Below the pieces are notes generated by a model that had not been told where the DNA came from, searched no databases, and worked only from the letters and a program-made list of their open reading frames with translations. The position numbers and the translations under genes are program-made. From Pseudoalteromonas citrea (GTDB lineage: Bacteria > Pseudomonadota > Gammaproteobacteria > Enterobacterales > Alteromonadaceae): a stretch of 64,000 bases of DNA. The stretch is from assembly GCF_000238375.3 (NCBI RefSeq), contig NZ_AHBZ03000015.1:496001-560000 (forward strand). The letters run 5' to 3'. This document shows positions 18,054 through 27,536 of this stretch, one piece after another. Position 1 is the stretch's first letter. Each line of letters begins with the position of its first letter.

Positions 18054-21000
18054 TTAAAAGCGGTAGCTCATTGCTGCGGAGATCTCACCAATATCATTTT
18101 CAGAGATAAAGTAGTGACTATAATCAACACCAAACTTGATAGAATCAGTTAAACTGTAATGCAATCCAGTGCCAACATAGCCGCTTTGCCCACTTTGCCT
18201 GTGATGAATATTCGTCTGGCCATTTAGTAAACTATTAATATCTGATTTCCAATCAAACACACCAATAAATAACCTACCCGTTATTTTTTTTGCCAACTCA
18301 GTATCGTAACCCACTTGTAACGCACTACCTTCTGGTAATACTGGTGCCAATTTTGATAATTCACGATGCATTCCACCAAGGTTTGCCGTTTCCCCTTTAT
18401 AGTCAACGCGCCCCTTGCCTAGGTCTAAATACCTAATGCCCACCTCCCAATGTGGTGAAAGTTGATAAAACGCCCCAATAGACCAGCTAGTACTTTTATC
18501 ATCAAGGTAAGTGTAAGCAAACGTATCGTTCGTCACTTTACTGTCTGCTGAAGATACCCCAACAGAGCCGCTCACTTGCCATTCACCAGCCATCGTTGAT
18601 GCACTCACTAAACTCATAGCGCTAACCAAAGAAAATGCTGGCATGCCCGATTTACTGCGGCGTATGAACAGTGCTGAAATCAACAATAGGCTCAATATAC
18701 CCATACTACCCGAAGAACTGTTTTCAACTTTGCTTTCAGTCTTACCCTTTGACAGCTGCGTAACAGTAACACTTACTTCTCCCTCAGCGGTTGCGCCATG
18801 TTCATCACTCACCACATAACTAAGCGTGTCTACTCCTTCAAATCCGCTTACCGGTGAATAATGTAGCAAGTTGTTTTGTACTGCTACTGTACCATATGTT
18901 GCTGATACTGAAACGAGCGTTAGCACAGACCCTTCTGGATCCGAATCATTAGCTAACACATCCACTTTCAACATACTACCATTGCTATCTACACTGTCAT
19001 TGACGGTTATAGGTGCTTGGTTATTCACAATTGAAACAGCCACTGTACTTTGCGCTGTACCACCCTTACCATCGGTAATACCGTATTGGATTGTGGCAAT
19101 CCCTAAGAACATTTCAGGCGCACTATAAGTGAGCTGGTTATTAATAATAGATACTTGTCCAAAATCTACCGACGCACTGGTAAGTGTTAGCGCATGACCA
19201 TCTTCATCGATATCATTGGCCAATACATCAATTATCTCACTCAGACCTGATAATACCGTTACGGTGTCGCTGTTTGCGATAGGTAAAGTGTTAGTTGATA
19301 CAGTAACCGCAACACCACCAGGGTCTACTACAGTACCATTTTCTATACCATCATCATCATTAGGGCCGCCATCTTTGATCTGTAGTTGCACACAATAATC
19401 TCCTTCGGTCATTCCTGCCACCCATTGCGCATCCCCGGGAGGAGGACAAAAACCTAATTCACCGCGAGCAGAAAGTACTTTATTATTTGCATCAATTGTA
19501 AAGTTACTCCACTGCCCATCGTTAAATTTACGATATACAGCACTGCTTGGAATAGGTTTGCGCTGAGGAATTACCACTCGATAAATATCCCCTTCTTTTG
19601 GTAGGCCCACAGCAACATAATCAAAGATACCACCGATGTTTGTCGCCTCGCTATCTACCGGTATCTCTGATGCGTTAAGTTGTGCCCCTCCGGTTTGGTT
19701 TTGCGCAACCGTTACTCCTTTACGCAAGCAAACACCCGCTTCACCTTCAACTAAGTACTGCGATGACTCGTTCACTTGTTGTGGTAAAACGTTACAAGCG
19801 TCGATATTGTCTAGATAATCAGGAATACCATCACTATCAGAATCTTGATAGCCCTCTTCACTATCTGGAATTAAGTCACCATCACTATCAATATCCGCTA
19901 AAACAGCAAGTGATTCCACCACCTCAATATATACTTCACCTCTGGTTGATAGACTCGGTGACGCATTATCTGTCGCAATCACCACCACCTTGTAAATCCC
20001 ATTTGATAGGGTCTGTGGATTGAATGTAAACACATCAGTTAAAGAGGAGTCGTTTTCAAACTCTACTGGCGCTTGCCACGTCACACTCACGCGGTCATTT
20101 GCATTGATGTCTGACACTTGAGCCGTAATTGAAACCTGTGCATCCGTGGCAGTAACTAAGCTACGCTCTTCATCATTTTGAGTAACAATAGTCCGAACTG
20201 TGGGTGCAACATTTTGCTCAACAATGGTGATTGTCGTCGTCGAATTCGCGCCAACATTAAGCTCATCACCTAATGTAACCTCAATTGTTTCACTGTTTTC
20301 AACTTCACTGTCTGCAAAAACAGTAAATTCAATACTCGCTTGTGTACCAGAGGCAATAACAAACTCACCCGATTGTAAATCATGATCCGCCGCATCTGCA
20401 CTACCGCTCACAGAATATGGAATAGTCACAGGGTAACTTGGTGCCTCACCGTTTAAGTATACTTCCATACGATAGGTTTGCTCTTCACTTACCGCTCTAT
20501 CTTTTTGAAGTGAAACCAATGGGTTAATATTCACTTCCTGGCTTGCAACCACTTGCTGACCTTGGCTATCTTTTGCTTGCCAGTAAACAATATGACTGCC
20601 GGGCGCAAAGATTGGTTGACCAGAAGCTAAAGACACAGGTAACGCGTTACCATCGCCATCATTTGCAATCGCAGCACCCAGATCAACTTTAGTGAATAAG
20701 CCTGTTGCATTCAGCGTAATTGGTTGAGGTGCAGTAATTGTGGGTCTACTTACCGTTGCAGAAGAACCATCAATGGAAATTTCAGCAACCGCTTCATCAC
20801 GCCCTTTAGAGCTATCTTCAACAAGATACGTCACCACAGCCTGACCTTTTGTCATATCTGTAACTTGCAAATTAAGTACATTACCGTCAATTGTTATGTT
20901 ACCAATCGATGTTTTAGCACCCACGATGCGTAACGCATCGCCGTCTAAGTCGGTATCATTATCCAAAACAGGTAACGTATATTGGCCTGTTGCGTTTGAT

Positions 21001-24000
21001 GTGAACGTGTAACTATCATCAATGGCCACTGGTAAGTCATTAACCGAAGTCACTGTCATTGTAACCGTAGCGACCTCAGAGCTGAGCTCACCGTCGCTCG
21101 CTACAAAGCTGAATGAATCAGTGCCATTAAACTGAGGTGCAGGGGTATATGTGAAGCTTTCATTTTGGACTGAAACTTGGCCGTATTGCGCCTGACTTTG
21201 TAATTGAATCGTAAGTGCATCGTTATCAATATCATTGATACTCGCCACAAAGCTAATTGTACCGTCCTCTTTCACTGTGTGCTGCATATTATTGGCAACA
21301 GGTGCAGCATTCACCGCAAGCACTTCAATCGAAAACGCGGCTAGACTATGACTCAATTCACCATCGCTCACACTGATAACAATATTAGGATAACTGCCTA
21401 CATAATCTCGGTTTGGCGTACCCGTTAGTAATCCAGTTTCAGAATCAAACGTTGCCCAACTAGGCTGGTTGCTAATCTCGAATGTCAGTGTGTTTGAGTC
21501 AACATCTGCAGCCGCAGGTGCAAAGCTATAAGCTTGATCCTGCTTCACTGTCAACTCTGGGTTACCTGAAATAATAGGAGCGTCATTCAAAGCATTAACC
21601 AATATCGCAAACGGCGCCAAGCTCGTTTGTGTATTTCCATCGGTGACGGTAATTACGATACCATCATAGCTTCCTTCTTGACCATTAGTTGGCCTCCCTG
21701 TTAACTCTCCGGTCGTCGTATCAAAACTTGCCCAAACGGGTTGGTTTTGAATAGTAAATGTGAGTGTATCCCCTTCTAAATCACTCGCTGTAGGCGTAAA
21801 GCGATAGATTTCACCTTCATTCACCGATGTTGCAGGTTCCCCTAAAATGACAGGCCCATCATTCACTGGCTCTACGGTAATATTCACTTTAGCTTGATTA
21901 GACACCAACCCTCCAGCATCTTTTACCGTGTAAGTGAAATTATCAGCACCAAAAAAGTCTGCGTTAGGTGTATAAAGAATCGCACCTGTCGCTGTTACTT
22001 TTACTGTGCCATTGTTTGGTGAAGCAACCACGGTCACCGAAGTTGGAGTCAGCTCACTATCTACATCAATGTCATTACCAAGCACATTGATTTCAATATT
22101 GCCATCTTCTTTAATTTGCGCAGTATTATCTATTGCAACGGGCGCATCGTTAACCGCTTTAATGTCAACTTCAACGGTTGCAGGCAGGGAGCGCAGGCCT
22201 TCACTATCTGCAAGCGTATAAGTAAAACTTAACTTACCATTTTTATCTTGCTTAGGCGCAATGGTTAATTCCCCATTATCACCCACCGTAACAGTTGCTA
22301 AATCATAATCACCATTATTATCTAGACTAATGTTAGACGCCGAAAAACTTGCATCTTCAACATCTTGGTCATTGCTTAATATAGCAAGCATAACCACTTT
22401 ATCTTCGTCTGTGGACACTGAATCATTACCAACCTCCGGTCGGTCATTGACCGCTCCAATGTTGATAGAAACCGTTGCTTCATTTGACTCTGCGCCATCA
22501 CCATCCGCAATCACATATTTGAAGCTATCAGCATTATTTGCGTTCCCATTAGGCGTGTAAATAAGGCTACCTGTTGCTTGATCAATCGACACCTGACCTT
22601 TAGTTGGTGAGTCTGTAATGCGGATATCTTTCGTTGGGTTACCGTCTTCTACGTCGGTTGCTTTATCTCTAATCGCAAGCGCTTCTGATGCGGTATCCTC
22701 TGAAATATTTACAATAAAATCAGCCGCTTTAGGGATGTCATTAACAGCTGAAATTTTAACCTGAACAGTCGCGTCCTTTGAAAGCGCTTGCGTTGAATCT
22801 TTTACCGTATAAGTAAAGCTATCGTCTCCGTTTTCATTCTCATTAGGCGTATATAAAACAACCCCATTTTCAACACTCACTTGGCCTTTACTTGGCTGCT
22901 TCACAACCGTCATCGACGATGCAACCATGTTATTTTCTGGATCTGAATCGTTTGCCAGTAAGTTTACCTTTTCAGATGGGGTATCTTCTGTCAGCTCAAT
23001 AAGATCACCAACTACATTTGGCGCATCTTCAACAGCTTTTACGTTAATCGTCGCGGTATACTTTACAGACTCAGCTTTGGCTTTATCTTGGTAGTAGAAC
23101 GTAAAACTGTCTTCGTGATTTTCACTGTCATCATGGGTGTACTCATAACTGCCGTCTTCATTTAAGGTTAAAGTACCATAGTTAGGCTTAGTACCGAGCA
23201 AGGCAACAATACGATCTTCAGAATCTAAGTCGTCGTCTTTGGCATTGACCATTAAACCATGCTCTGAGGCGACAGTTAAAGTCTCACCTTCATTCACTGA
23301 CAGCTCTAGATTACTGCCCGTAGGCGCATCATTGGTGTTTTCAACTTTGATGGTAAACGCGTCAAGCTTAGTTGTTGCTTGGGCACTATCCATGACAGCA
23401 ATCACAATACCTGATGTTGACCCTACATGTTCATCTAATGGACTCCCCGTCAGCTCACCGGTGTTTGTATTAAACGATGCCCAACTTGGCTTATTTACAA
23501 TGCTGAATTTGAGTGTGTCACCCTTATCAACATCATTAAAGGTGGGTTTAAAGTGGTAAGTCGCATCTTCTTTCACCGATGTTGCAGGTGTGCCTGAAAT
23601 CACAGGCGCATCATTTATGTTTTCAACTGTTAAAGTGAAGGCTGGCAATGATGTCGCTGCTTCGCTGCTGTCGGTGACCGTGATCACAATCCCTTGTGCG
23701 CTGCCAACATGATCGTTGTTAGGCGTCCCTGATAGCTCACCTGTTTGTGTATTAAACGACGCCCAATCTGGCTTATTTACAATGCTGAATTTAAATGTGT
23801 CACCCTTATCCACATCATTAAAGGTGGGTTTGAAGCTGTAAGTCGCATCTTCTTTCACCGATGTTGCAGGCGTACCTGAAATCACGGGCGCATCATTGAT
23901 GTTTTCAACTGTTAAAGTGAAAGCGGGCAATGATGTCGCTGCTTCGCTGCTGTCGGTGACCGTGATCACAATCCCTTGTGTGCTGCCAACATGCTCGTTG

Positions 24001-26021
24001 TTAGGCGTCCCTGATAATTCACCTGTTTGTGTATTAAACGATGCCCAACTTGGCTTATTTACAATGCTGAATTTGAGTGTGTCACCCTTATCAACATCAT
24101 TAAAGGTGGGTTTAAAGCTGTAAGTCGCATCTTCTTTCACCGATGTTACAGGTGTGCCTGAAATCACGGGCGCATCATTGGTATTCGTTGCACTAATGGT
24201 AAAACATTGCTCAGCACTTTCACTCGCAGTACCATCAGAAGCAATCAAACAAATTGGGAATTGCTGCGTCTTTCCTGGTTGGGCCACAATATCACTATTG
24301 TTTGGCGTGCCTGTAAGCTGATTTTGCGATGTTAAACTTAACCAACTTGGTAAACTCGTCTCCGGTTTAACCGAGAAAGTGACTGTATCTTGATTGGCAT
24401 CCGTTGCTATCAGTGTATACGTGTACAATTGGCCTTGAACTGCATTCATGACCGGCGTTGAAGTAAACACCGGCGAAGCAAGTTCATTTACTACGTCTGT
24501 GATAGTCACAGTCACTTGCTGTATGTCGTGTCCATTAAACTTATCATCAACACGTACATCTACCAAATAGCTATTATTCCCATCGCTGTCTGTTGGCGTT
24601 TCAAAATCAGGTGCGCTTTTAAAGGTCAAACTTCCTGAGCTATCTAACTGAAACTTCTCTGAGTCTTTACCCGCCACTAAGCTATACGACACAATATCAT
24701 TTACATCAACATCAGTGGCAGCGACTTTAGTCACTGCGGTGAGGTTCTCATTTATATTAATGCTGGCCGTATCACCACCAGAATTTGAGGTAATAACAGG
24801 GCTATCGTTGGTGTTTGTTGCGGTAATCGTAAAACACTGCTCAGAATTCGCGGTACTATCAGCAGCACTTAAACAAACGGGATAATCTACTGTATTACCG
24901 GGTTGAACCGGTATATCTGTATTGCTTGGTGTGCCCGTTAGCACCGCCCCCGTAGGTAGGCTATAAACTTTACCTTCATCATTTGCCGACCAACCAAGTA
25001 CCCCTTCCGGGGATAGGGTCATACCCCAAACGTTCCCTGTGGTTGTAATGTTTAATACCTTGGTTAAGTCTGTCGCTAAGAGCTTTTTAACTCCTTTACC
25101 TGTTGTACTAAAATAGAGGTTATCATTCGCATCGACTTTGATATCAGATATATAGCTTACATTTACATCATTAGAATAATCAACCACCTTAACTGGCTGA
25201 CCCGCACCGCCGTCATATTTATAAATACTCTTTCCAAAATAGCTCGCAATAAATAAATTATTTTTTGAATCAAAGCCGAGACCAAATGGGCCTGATACTT
25301 GAACGTAATCATCAACCGTTTTAGTGGCTATATCGATCTTCGAGACCTTACCGCTATCATGCTGGGCAACATACATCAACCCATCTTTGACAACCATAGA
25401 AAGGGGGCTATCAAGACTTGCGAAATCCTGTTCACCTTGTTGTGGATTACTCAATTCAACTCGGGTTATTTTATCTAGAGTATAATAAGAAATATATAAA
25501 TACCCATCATGCACCAGTAACCCGTACTTATGGGACGCTTCAACCGTTGCGAATGGTGACTTCACTCCATTAGGGGCAATCTTTAAAATGCTCGAACCAA
25601 CAAGTTCTGCAACATAGGTATTCCCTTGTTCATCACGTGCAACACCACCTGGTAACTCAACCCCCTCAACAATAACGTTGGGCTGGGTACTGCCAGCCCC
25701 GAGCTTAAGCCAGCTCGGTAAACTCGTTTCCTCTTTTACTGCAAAAGTAATTGGGTCATTGTTACCATCTGTGGCTTGCACGGCATAAGAGTACAACTGA
25801 TCTTGCACGGCACTCGTGACGGGGCTGGAAGTAAATTGAGGTGCGACCTGGGCAGAAGCATTGCTTTCTAATGCATTGTTTGCTAAAGCATTGTTTGACT
25901 GGCTAAGCAGTAACCCTGACAATGCCAAAGGTAAAAGTGCGTGTTGCCTGCGCTTAGTTAAGCTTCTGTTAGATAACCCCAATGATTCTGGGATAGCACG
26001 GCCCTTGAGCGATAATTTCAT
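18054..26021 (-). CDS. Giant secreted multi-domain repeat protein with C-terminal barrel
   Basis: A single 2655-codon frame. Order: long signal peptide (about 1-48); an Ig-like putative-Ig/He_PIG domain split by a ~250-residue beta-propeller of NHL/SMP-30 type (about 108-355); a cadherin-like domain (407-513); further He_PIG domains, including three near-identical 94-residue units (about 615-897); VCBS/cadherin-like repeats to about 1390; two more He_PIG domains; cadherin-like repeats; a HYR-like domain (1757-1833); a Calx-beta-like domain (1833-1940); calcium-type DSDGD repeats (2043-2073); a choice-of-anchor-like domain (2074-2243); two further cadherin-like repeats. Residues 2435-2457 look like a GlyGly-CTERM tag (SSSGSMG, hydrophobic run, RR), yet the frame continues into a signal-like stretch and an outer-membrane beta-barrel ending in F (2477-2655). 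Probably a calcium-dependent adhesin or surface protein; function is inferred from domains. Confidence 0.85.
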   Translation of the reverse strand: MKLSLKGRAIPESLGLSNRSLTKRRQHALLPLALSGLLLSQSNNALANNALESNASAQVAPQFTSSPVTSAVQDQLYSYAVQATDGNNDPITFAVKEETSLPSWLKLGAGSTQPNVIVEGVELPGGVARDEQGNTYVAELVGSSILKIAPNGVKSPFATVEASHKYGLLVHDGYLYISYYTLDKITRVELSNPQQGEQDFASLDSPLSMVVKDGLMYVAQHDSGKVSKIDIATKTVDDYVQVSGPFGLGFDSKNNLFIASYFGKSIYKYDGGAGQPVKVVDYSNDVNVSYISDIKVDANDNLYFSTTGKGVKKLLATDLTKVLNITTTGNVWGMTLSPEGVLGWSANDEGKVYSLPTGAVLTGTPSNTDIPVQPGNTVDYPVCLSAADSTANSEQCFTITATNTNDSPVITSNSGGDTASININENLTAVTKVAATDVDVNDIVSYSLVAGKDSEKFQLDSSGSLTFKSAPDFETPTDSDGNNSYLVDVRVDDKFNGHDIQQVTVTITDVVNELASPVFTSTPVMNAVQGQLYTYTLIATDANQDTVTFSVKPETSLPSWLSLTSQNQLTGTPNNSDIVAQPGKTQQFPICLIASDGTASESAEQCFTISATNTNDAPVISGTPVTSVKEDATYSFKPTFNDVDKGDTLKFSIVNKPSWASFNTQTGELSGTPNNEHVGSTQGIVITVTDSSEAATSLPAFTLTVENINDAPVISGTPATSVKEDATYSFKPTFNDVDKGDTFKFSIVNKPDWASFNTQTGELSGTPNNDHVGSAQGIVITVTDSSEAATSLPAFTLTVENINDAPVISGTPATSVKEDATYHFKPTFNDVDKGDTLKFSIVNKPSWASFNTNTGELTGSPLDEHVGSTSGIVIAVMDSAQATTKLDAFTIKVENTNDAPTGSNLELSVNEGETLTVASEHGLMVNAKDDDLDSEDRIVALLGTKPNYGTLTLNEDGSYEYTHDDSENHEDSFTFYYQDKAKAESVKYTATINVKAVEDAPNVVGDLIELTEDTPSEKVNLLANDSDPENNMVASSMTVVKQPSKGQVSVENGVVLYTPNENENGDDSFTYTVKDSTQALSKDATVQVKISAVNDIPKAADFIVNISEDTASEALAIRDKATDVEDGNPTKDIRITDSPTKGQVSIDQATGSLIYTPNGNANNADSFKYVIADGDGAESNEATVSINIGAVNDRPEVGNDSVSTDEDKVVMLAILSNDQDVEDASFSASNISLDNNGDYDLATVTVGDNGELTIAPKQDKNGKLSFTYTLADSEGLRSLPATVEVDIKAVNDAPVAIDNTAQIKEDGNIEINVLGNDIDVDSELTPTSVTVVASPNNGTVKVTATGAILYTPNADFFGADNFTYTVKDAGGLVSNQAKVNITVEPVNDGPVILGEPATSVNEGEIYRFTPTASDLEGDTLTFTIQNQPVWASFDTTTGELTGRPTNGQEGSYDGIVITVTDGNTQTSLAPFAILVNALNDAPIISGNPELTVKQDQAYSFAPAAADVDSNTLTFEISNQPSWATFDSETGLLTGTPNRDYVGSYPNIVISVSDGELSHSLAAFSIEVLAVNAAPVANNMQHTVKEDGTISFVASINDIDNDALTIQLQSQAQYGQVSVQNESFTYTPAPQFNGTDSFSFVASDGELSSEVATVTMTVTSVNDLPVAIDDSYTFTSNATGQYTLPVLDNDTDLDGDALRIVGAKTSIGNITIDGNVLNLQVTDMTKGQAVVTYLVEDSSKGRDEAVAEISIDGSSATVSRPTITAPQPITLNATGLFTKVDLGAAIANDGDGNALPVSLASGQPIFAPGSHIVYWQAKDSQGQQVVASQEVNINPLVSLQKDRAVSEEQTYRMEVYLNGEAPSYPVTIPYSVSGSADAADHDLQSGEFVIASGTQASIEFTVFADSEVENSETIEVTLGDELNVGANSTTTITIVEQNVAPTVRTIVTQNDEERSLVTATDAQVSITAQVSDINANDRVSVTWQAPVEFENDSSLTDVFTFNPQTLSNGIYKVVVIATDNASPSLSTRGEVYIEVVESLAVLADIDSDGDLIPDSEEGYQDSDSDGIPDYLDNIDACNVLPQQVNESSQYLVEGEAGVCLRKGVTVAQNQTGGAQLNASEIPVDSEATNIGGIFDYVAVGLPKEGDIYRVVIPQRKPIPSSAVYRKFNDGQWSNFTIDANNKVLSARGELGFCPPPGDAQWVAGMTEGDYCVQLQIKDGGPNDDDGIENGTVVDPGGVAVTVSTNTLPIANSDTVTVLSGLSEIIDVLANDIDEDGHALTLTSASVDFGQVSIINNQLTYSAPEMFLGIATIQYGITDGKGGTAQSTVAVSIVNNQAPITVNDSVDSNGSMLKVDVLANDSDPEGSVLTLVSVSATYGTVAVQNNLLHYSPVSGFEGVDTLSYVVSDEHGATAEGEVSVTVTQLSKGKTESKVENSSSGSMGILSLLLISALFIRRSKSGMPAFSLVSAMSLVSASTMAGEWQVSGSVGVSSADSKVTNDTFAYTYLDDKSTSWSIGAFYQLSPHWEVGIRYLDLGKGRVDYKGETANLGGMHRELSKLAPVLPEGSALQVGYDTELAKKITGRLFIGVFDWKSDINSLLNGQTNIHHRQSGQSGYVGTGLHYSLTDSIKFGVDYSHYFISENDIGEISAAMSYRF
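22970..24200 (-). repeat. Near-identical 282-bp units inside the giant gene
   Basis: Between about 23330 and 24175 three consecutive copies of a 282-bp unit (94 residues) are nearly identical at the DNA level. For example the same stretch beginning TCATT recurs at 23611 and 23893. The left neighbour (22970-23330) is a related but diverged domain. Such identity indicates recent duplication or ongoing homogenisation. Confidence 0.8.
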
Positions 26022-26889
26022 TTCAATTCACCTACTAAAAAACTGATTATTTTCACCGATTAATTAGACGTAGATGAATAGGGCTTATTACAATAGAATC
26101 AACAATGTACAACCTAATAAAAAGTACAAACCTTGACGCTTTCACTTTCATGACTGTGGACGTATTGCTTTATCGTTATCACTATCCTACCTAACATCGA
26201 CTTAATCTGAACTTAGATATAATTCGAGCTAAATACCAACAAAAAGCTAAACGTGTTAGATAGAACTTATATTATTGATATTAATGCAAAATTGTACCAC
26301 AAGCAAAAACAACAGTAAATTACACTAAATTACACTAATACAGACAAAACCACCAAATCACAACAAAACCCACATTAAACACAACCTTAGTAAAACCTCA
26401 CCACTTACCGCACTCACCAAAACCACTTTAAAACAAATAAAAAACATATAAATTAATAAGTTAGAACATCTTGAAATATATACCTTAAAAACAAACAAAA
26501 GTAAGAATATAGTATTAACTTAAAAGTGGCACTTTCATCGAAAACAGCATAAAAATGATAAAAATATTTATATACAACAGCTTAAATAAGAAAAAAATTG
26601 AGATTGAAATATTAAAAAAAATAAAAAGAAAACTTTTAACGGTCTTTGAAGTAAAAAACACAAAAAACCTCATATTTACAAAATAAAAAGCTATCCACCA
26701 AAAAAAAAGCAGTTACCTTTTATTTTCAACAATATAACGCCAATTTTGAAATAAGTCAGTTTGAGAAAAAAATTATCTAAAAAATAAAGGGAAATTATTA
26801 AATTGCTTTTTTTACAACACTTATCACTTAAACAACATTGGCATCAAGGCATTCATCTCCATTGGCATTGCCAAAAAGCCTATCTTTAA
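26022..26889. other. Long AT-rich gap without a gene
   Basis: About 870 bp between the giant gene start and the yicC remnant. From roughly 26280 to 26810 the sequence is strongly AT-rich with many A-runs. I find no frame worth calling on either strand. It should contain the promoter of the giant leftward gene; AT-rich DNA of this type is typical of H-NS-bound acquired regions, which is inference. A short direct repeat (TAAATTACAC twice) occurs near 26318. Confidence 0.6.
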
Positions 26890-27361
26890 CTCTTGGCTTT
26901 AACGAACTCATTGAAGACTTTAAAGCGCACTTCGCAGCGAAGCTGGCAACCTAGAAACCATGATCACCGCGCGCCTAGATAGCACTTTAGAGCTAGCTAC
27001 GATTGTAGAAGAACACATGACAGAAATCGCCAAATGACAACGTGAAAAGCTCAATGCCAAGCGAGAAGACTTAAAAGCCGACATCGATGAAAACCGCCTT
27101 GAGCAAGAACTTATTTACCTTGCTCAAAAACAAGATCTGGCTGAAGAGTTAGATCGTTTAAAGTCTCACGTAACAGAAGCACATAAAATCATTAAAAAAA
27201 GGCGGCGCATGCGGCCGCCGTTTAGACTTTATGATGCAAGAATTTAATCGCGAGTCAAATACCCTAGCCTCAAAATCAATTAATACCGACATCACCAGCG
27301 CAGCGGTTGAACTAAAAGTATTGGTTGAACAAATGCGTGAGCAGATCCAGAATATAGAATA
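26890..27361 (+). pseudogene. yicC': Decayed duplicate of the yicC 3' half
   Basis: This stretch matches 17268-17742 of the intact yicC closely over its whole length and ends at the equivalent TAA. It has no start region. Disabling changes are visible: a one-base loss near 26927, a TGG-to-TGA nonsense change at 27035-27037, and one extra A in the A-run at 27193-27199 that shifts the frame before the GGACGRR motif. Its end is followed closely by a recombinase gene. It looks like a displaced gene end left by site-specific integration at yicC, or the remnant of a tandem duplication. Confidence 0.92.
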
Positions 27362-27396
27362 AAGCTCACTAGCGTTCACAAAAACCCTTAAAGTAT

Positions 27397-27431
27397 TGAA
27401 AAACCTAGCTTTATAGCGGGGTTTTGTTTTT
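27397..27431 (+). terminator. Imperfect terminator after the yicC remnant
   Basis: AAAACCTAGC and GCGGGGTTTT can pair imperfectly around a TTTATA loop and are followed by a T-rich run. It occupies the position of the terminator seen after intact yicC, but with a different sequence. Confidence 0.55.
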
Positions 27432-27468
27432 TATCGTTCCGTATTTTTTCATTCTGTTTCATCCAATT

Positions 27469-27522
27469 GGTGAGTATTGTGGTGAGTATTTTTCACTGCT
27501 AGTCTCAAGCTACTGGTGAGTA
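27469..27522 (+). repeat. Three GGTGAGTA direct repeats before the integrase
   Basis: GGTGAGTA occurs at 27469-27476, 27481-27488 and 27515-27522, between the yicC remnant and the recombinase start. Direct repeats next to an integrase gene commonly serve as arm-type binding sites, so this may be part of the attachment site. That role is inference. Confidence 0.6.
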
Positions 27523-27536
27523 CAAGAGGTGAAAAA

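Noticed and set aside
18054-18644. A separate barrel gene starting at the ATG at 18644
   Set aside because: The frame is continuous with the giant gene and no ribosome site was seen, so a fusion is the simpler reading; it remains possible.
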